Source: Clavulina sp. PMI_390 (taxonomy: Eukaryota > Basidiomycota > Agaricomycetes > Cantharellales > Hydnaceae). Taken from it: a stretch of 64,000 nucleotides of DNA. Below the pieces are notes generated by a model, which did not search any database, was not told the origin of the DNA, and worked only from the letters and a program-made list of their open reading frames with translations. The translations under genes were made by a program, and so were the position numbers. The stretch spans positions 95,928-159,927 of the forward strand of contig WIDE01000076.1 of NCBI GenBank assembly GCA_015039315.1, given 5' to 3'. Shown in pieces: positions 59,353 to 64,000 of the stretch (its first letter is position 1; each line of letters starts with the position of its first letter).

Positions 59353-60067
59353 GTCAGTATCGACAAGCACCAAGGTCGAGTTGGGGTTGGAGATGATACG
59401 GTGGGAGGAGCATGGAGGTAGGTCTTTTTTACTCCTCCCAACAAGGCCTTTCCTTTGCAAAACCAGCGCCGGCACCTTGTGCAATCATGACGCCGCGCTT
59501 CGATACGCGCCAAAAGGTCAAATAAACAAGTAAAACCTCCCCCCAACCCGGCGACAAGTATTTGCAAGTCGAGCGCCGGAAACATAGTTCGTCGGGACCG
59601 ACGCGGGGGAGAAAATAGATGGAGTCTGATTTGCCAAATTGGCCATCACCATGCTTCTTTCCCTGGACTCCGAGGGTCAGAACGAGACAGGCTTCATAGA
59701 GGGACAGAGAAGGACAAAAAGAGAGCAAGATCAGTGAAGCAGAACAGCAAAGCAGATAGTGAAGTAAGGAAGTCACCTAGTATCATGTCAGATAAGCTGT
59801 TCGCCAAACATAACGCATAGAAAGTTTCGAAAGCCAGAAAGAGTTTGGCTAGTTGTTGATACTTGGTTGGTTCCTCAATCTCAATCGGATTCTGCACCCC
59901 AACGCAGTAAAGGCTTCCGCTTCCACTGCTTCTGCTGCTTCTTCTGCTTCTTCTTACTTCTTCTTGCTTCTTCTTCTTTTTTGATTGGCGTTGCTGTCGA
60001 TCCGTAGTAGATTTGTGACAAGCTCCCCTGGTGTCGCTCTCACGAAGGGTTAGGTTTCATTATGCTG
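59353..60067. other. upstream region of the Zn2Cys6-type gene
   Basis: Open frames on the minus strand lack family features. A pyrimidine microsatellite lies at 59912-59982. The region probably holds the promoter and 5' leader. Confidence 0.4.
59912..59982. repeat. TTC/CTG pyrimidine microsatellite
   Basis: CTTCTGCTGCTTCTTCTG and similar triplets run for about 70 bases, T- and C-rich on the plus strand. Confidence 0.8.
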
Positions 60068-60508
60068 TCAGGCGGAAGCAAGCGAGCAATTAGCGATTGT
60101 AGATGCTGCTAAAATGCGATCGTGGGTATTCCACGTGCTATTACTATCATGAGATTTCATGAGCAGCTGAACGCACAGAATGTAGCAGCATGACAGAGAG
60201 CATCCATTTTTGGCGGGAACCTTCAAAGACAATATCGCAGTGAAATTAGAGAAGGTATTGATTACAATCAACGAGATTGTTCCACCAGAGTGAGGCAGAG
60301 TGACGGTGAGGCAGAAGCACAACGTCCGTAGCATGGAGCCACCGGCAGTGAATGGCAACATGGCTGCTAGGACGGCCGAAGAGTCATTGGGAACGTCCAT
60401 GTGCCAAATGGGACAACTAGGCAGAGAGGTTTGGATGGACAGAATCGGTTGAATGTGAGTCGAGCAATATTCCAGGGCCAAGAGCGTGTGTTCAACAGGC
60501 GTCAACAA
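60068..60508 (-). other. open frame in the left inverted-repeat arm
   Basis: An open frame of about 146 codons without ATG start or recognisable domain. Its first 31 codons lie in the 95-bp inverted repeat and are present again, in the opposite orientation, at the right window edge. It may be part of a repeated gene or element, or chance. Confidence 0.25.
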
Positions 60509-60510
60509 AC
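60416..60510 (+). repeat. left arm of a perfect 95-bp inverted repeat
   Basis: Bases 60416-60510 are the exact reverse complement of 63906-64000. The match stops abruptly after 60510 (GTCAACAAAC, then CCGTC here and TTGTG in the other arm). How far it extends to the left is unknown because the other arm is cut by the window end. Confidence 0.95.
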
Positions 60511-61661
60511 CCGTCTCCTAGATTGTCATTTGGTGCCATATCGGATGAGCCGTCTCAGGCTGTTCGGACGCGCAAGATTTGCCACCTCGCGCAGAGATGC
60601 GCCTCGCCTGCCTCCTTTCTTCTTGCGTTGCCACAGACACCCGTCTGCAGAGTATAAGAAAAAGTTCCAGTCGAGTGTGGTGGAGTGGCCACCTAGACCT
60701 GCGACGCACGGCCTCGAGGCCAAATCCCCAAGACGAACGTGGACGTAGCAAACAACGCCCTCGTTGTGGGTCCAGCCAAGTCTCTCTACGGCATTGTTAC
60801 TGCTCTCCACCAGATTCGTGCCCCTACTAGTGCTGATGTGTTTGGGTTGTGTCTGCTGTTGCCTGCGCACTTAAGTTATGTCAAGCCTCCAGCTCGCGTT
60901 GGGGGCACTGTTCACCTCTCTAAGCCTTTCAACACGTTGACGCAGGTTTTCAGATTCTTTGGAGCACAGTCTTTTGTCTCAATCGCTTAGGGCACGAAAT
61001 CGCGGAAGTGCCACTCCCGATTGCTCTATAAAGCAGGTCATGGTCGTACCGTGCACCTCTCTCACTATTCCTCTGATCTGGAAAAGTATCCATTATGACT
61101 TTTGAACTCGTACATTTTCTTTGCGTTGGTCTTTCTCGTTTCACTCCTCAGACAAACCTGCTTTCGTCCAGTGTAACATTGTGTGCCCTCTCGACGAGTC
61201 TGAGCCTGGCGAGTTGGTTCCGTGGTGCGACTTAGACTGCGCACCCCCACACCTGTAGGAGAAATATAAGCAACAACTGGCGCCAGTGTGTTTGATGACT
61301 GGGTTGACGCACATGGAAATTTTGTTGCATTGTTGAGTACGTCAAGTTCTTTGCCATTTCATGCAGGCATCGCTGATGCGCGTCTTGCCGTAGTCCTTGG
61401 TAGTCCGGCTACCGTCGCTACACCTCATGCGCATGAGGAAAACGAACAGGCGTTTGTTGTCGTATGATCGCTAGCCCCCATGGCAGCACATGGCGTCATG
61501 GGCATGTGCACGATGCGCTGGAGAGGTTGGAGAAATGGTAGGGGCTGGATCGAAAACAAAGACATTCATGCAGTTAAGCTCATGACGGCGATGGGTTGCT
61601 TGTGTCTCGGTATGTCGTTACTATCGTTGCCCGCCACTATTGATATGACATCGCTTGACGT

Positions 61662-62006
61662 TTGGCTTCAGTATTTACCATCGACGTGGATGATATGTTC
61701 ATGCGCGCTTATGCAAGTGGCAATCTACAAGACCTTTTCCTGGAGTCGGTGTTCTCCTTCACTATAATCATATGCGCCGAAGAGTCAGCCCCGTCTATAT
61801 CTACGGTTACAGCTCCCGCAAGAGCCCTTCCTCTTCTCCCCCCCGAGTTATGGCATGAGATATGCGACCTCCTTGATCCCCCTGATGTGGTTTCGCTTCT
61901 GGAGGCTGTCAAGAAACTGCCAGATGTCCGTTGCAACTTGACAAGTGACTCGGTACTCCGCAGCAGAGCCAGGCGTCAGCTTCGACTTATATATAATGTT
62001 AATTGA
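61662..62006 (+). CDS. F-box-like fragment
   Basis: The frame contains LPPELWHEICDLLDPPDVVS followed by LLEAVKKLPDVRC, the usual pattern of an F-box (LP-E---I---L---D), the Skp1-binding part of ubiquitin ligase adaptors. Upstream there is an acidic stretch (IDVDDMFMRA). The start is uncertain and a plausible continuation after a splice near 62040 was not resolved. It may be a gene fragment inside the repeat-bounded unit. Confidence 0.35.
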   Translation: MASVFTIDVDDMFMRAYASGNLQDLFLESVFSFTIIICAEESAPSISTVTAPARALPLLPPELWHEICDLLDPPDVVSLLEAVKKLPDVRCNLTSDSVLRSRARRQLRLIYNVN

Positions 62007-62316
62007 CATTTGACTTGCCGACCTGATACTCTATCTTGCAGCCTCGAGTGACATTCATCGCGCCTGGTATGTGTTTGGGTCCGACTAGCTCTGATTATTC
62101 GCACTGATGACTTTTCACGCCTTTACTTGCTCTCGCGTCGGGTGCGGTCTTCGTTGGTAAGTGTAACTCTGCTAGTACTCCCTTCATATCGCGTCGCTAA
62201 CTTCTTAGATAGGAACATTGCCCTTTACCCCTATCGCTGCTTCATATGGGCTTATAGTTTGTGGTATGTAGCTCCTTCACCTGTTGGTGTGCACGTTGGC
62301 TGATGAGGTGACATAG

Positions 62317-63062
62317 ATGGATCGCATTACTGGTTGGATGCACGACACTAATTCGGTGTTGGATAACCGGAATTTCTTGGAGTCTCTTTCATTCCGAGAG
62401 GTCGGCGAAGCTACCAAGCTCAGCATTGGGTCTCCTTGCCGGGATGCAGATACTTTTGTTATTGGGAGGGTTTCTGAGAATGGCCTGTACGTTGGTGGGG
62501 ACGGAGATTTTAACAGTAACTTTGTCAAGAAACAACCCGATTCCACTGTGAGTGGTGTTTCTATGAAAGTTTCCCTTATAAATCCGGAAGTTGGTCGCGC
62601 TGGGCAATTGTTCGACGCAATCTGTGGTGGGGCTGCTGCACTTCAGCGCAAGTTCGAACCCTCTAAGAACCATCTGCACTGGATTGAGAACAATGCAGGC
62701 CTCCGAAAGATGAAGCTGGTTAAAAAGCTTCATGAAGTGGTGCATGCACGCTTCTTTCGTCTGTCATCCCTTACTGATGGTGCCTTTGGCAGTCATCCAA
62801 CCCGACCGTGGCGTCTCGCGCATGGTCGCGCTGTCAAGATCTGGCCAACGTGTTCAATGATTGCTCCAAACAGTACAATGTCACGCCGCTGGACGTGTCG
62901 CTGGTGATTAGTGGTGTGCCTGGATCCGCTGACTTCGTGGAAGAGGCTGTGCGCCCCGCGGACTTTCACTGCATGCTGATGGGATCAATTGTTGTGTGCA
63001 AGTTTGGGTATCGGTGCACACATTCTCTGATCACCTCACGTGGACAAGGTTTGGATATTTGA
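62317..63062 (+). CDS. unknown protein fragment, two frames
   Basis: MDRITGWMHDTNSVLDNRNF opens a frame of about 155 good codons (to GAFG at about 62790). The coding character then moves to the other frame (SNPTVASRAWSRCQDLANVF to CKFGYRC and a stop at 63060-63062). Either a short intron or a frameshift lies near 62790-62800; no clear splice pair was seen. Earlier exons may exist at 62042-62262. No domain is recognised. Confidence 0.3.
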
Positions 63063-63905
63063 ACGCGGCGAATCGGGGCTTGAACTACCTGATGGCATTG
63101 CGTACACGAAGCGAAAATTATTTTTTGTTGCTTTTTTGCTGACTTGGGCGAAAGGTCTTCGAATGGTCATGCCTTGTCTGCCCCCGTGACCGCTGTTATC
63201 AGCACAGCAAGGTGAGTCTTGGTTAATTTGATGCGCGCTGGCATCGTAAGCTGAAGCTTCCGTTCTTTAGTACTGCTGCTGATGGTCTCGGCGAAGGGTG
63301 AGTCATATTGTATTCTTTCCAATGGCTACACCTGACCTTCGTGGCCTAGCTCATTGTCCTCTTCTGCAACATTGTGGGTGATATCTGGGACGATTATGCT
63401 TTGTCGTCTGACATGTTACTGTTTCCAGGTCATTGCGTACCTCTGACCAAGAAATTCTCAAGAGCGATTCGTGGGTTCTCTTTGCTTGTTGCTCGATGGA
63501 CTCACAAATGTTTCAATTCTTTAGCGACGAATCATCAATCTCTCTAAATGGGTACGGATGTGCTGCTCGGATCTTAGGCCGGTTTATATTAACGTTCCGT
63601 CGTTATTTACGGGAAGGGGAAAGGTAAGGCATCTTCGGAGGACACTGGTGAGGAATATGACAGTTCAGGGCAAGTACCTCTTGGAATCGATTTTGGATGC
63701 ACGCGATTGAAATTATGGTTAGTGGAATGGACCGCGCTTTGAAGAAAAGGAAGAGGGTGTAGTTAGGCGGATTGTATACATTATGCGCTGGCGGAATGCC
63801 CGGTCCTGGACCTCTGTAGGTTTTCCTAACGTCTAATGGATTGGATAGCGATGTGTGCTGGGCACTATGTTGTGAATTGAGTTCGTGTGTGAAATGCCAT
63901 CACAA

Positions 63906-64000
63906 GTTTGTTGACGCCTGTTGAACACACGCTCTTGGCCCTGGAATATTGCTCGACTCACATTCAACCGATTCTGTCCATCCAAACCTCTCTGCCTAGT
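63906..64000 (-). repeat. right arm of a perfect 95-bp inverted repeat
   Basis: Exact reverse complement of 60416-60510, all 95 bases. It runs to the last base of the window, so the true repeat is longer. Confidence 0.95.

Larger units (their letters stand above)
60511..63905 (+). mobile_element. unclassified 3.4-kb unit between inverted repeats
   Basis: The interval between two identical inverted arms holds several plus-strand coding-like fragments: NALVVGPAKSLYGIVTALHQ (60739-60990), an F-box-like stretch (61662-62006), a longer unknown frame (62317 on) that continues in another frame after 62795, and 63433-63627. No transposase, reverse transcriptase, integrase or helicase signature was found. 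It could be a non-autonomous or decayed element, or ordinary genes between two inverted copies of another repeat. Confidence 0.35.

Noticed and set aside
60526..60870. Minus-strand frame with RKKKGGRRGA
   Set aside because: Low-complexity basic stretch, no start context and no homologue known to me.

Overview
The window is eukaryotic, intron-dense DNA from a filamentous basidiomycete. Most introns are 50-100 bp with GT..AG ends, and the gene content (DUF6534-type seven-helix membrane protein, small secreted protein with a Kex2-like site, PMA1 proton pump, DRS2 flippase) fits an Agaricomycete. A Rhizoctonia/Ceratobasidium-type genome is my best guess, but that placement is inference. No rRNA, tRNA or CRISPR array was recognised by eye.

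Layout. 0.5-3.6 kb: a small secreted protein (-) divergent from RPN3 of the 26S proteasome lid (+). 5.3-7.5 kb: a multi-exon seven-helix protein gene (+). 8.18-8.82 kb: an assembly gap. 9.6-17.3 kb: three tandem paralogues (+) for small Pro/Ser-rich proteins with one C-terminal membrane helix; copies 2 and 3 sit inside a larger direct duplication that also covers their non-coding downstream DNA. 19-22.4 kb: histone H2A and an aldo-keto reductase (both -). 24-27.8 kb: phosphatidylinositol-4-phosphate 5-kinase MSS4/its3 (+), convergent with condensin subunit CND1 (-, 28.4-33.6 kb). CND1 is divergent, over a 233-bp shared promoter region, from SEC62 (+). 35-41.4 kb: UDP-glucose:glycoprotein glucosyltransferase (-). 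42.1-45.7 kb: plasma-membrane H+-ATPase (-). 47-51.4 kb: a mitochondrial TPR protein resembling Mgr3 (-), divergent from the P4-ATPase flippase DRS2 (+, 52-57.2 kb). 58-59.4 kb: a Zn2Cys6-type protein with internal repeats (-). 60.4-64 kb: a repeat unit bounded by a perfect 95-bp inverted repeat, holding decayed or unrecognised coding fragments including an F-box-like stretch.

How the genes relate. Most are single-copy housekeeping genes: protein turnover (RPN3), chromatin (H2A, condensin), ER import and glycoprotein quality control (SEC62, UGGT), and membrane lipids and transport (MSS4, DRS2, PMA1). They do not form a cluster. The accessory, lineage-specific parts are the 9-18.7 kb tandem family and the 57-64 kb end.

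Best leads: the three-copy tail-anchored-like family; an UGGT whose HDEL-like C-terminus is split by two residues; a GC-AG intron placed exactly inside a Zn2Cys6 motif; two outlier introns in the Mgr3-like gene; and the inverted-repeat element at the right edge. Exon boundaries were derived by hand from splice signals and reading phase. Those of the seven-helix gene are only partly resolved, and for the long genes I give the overall span.
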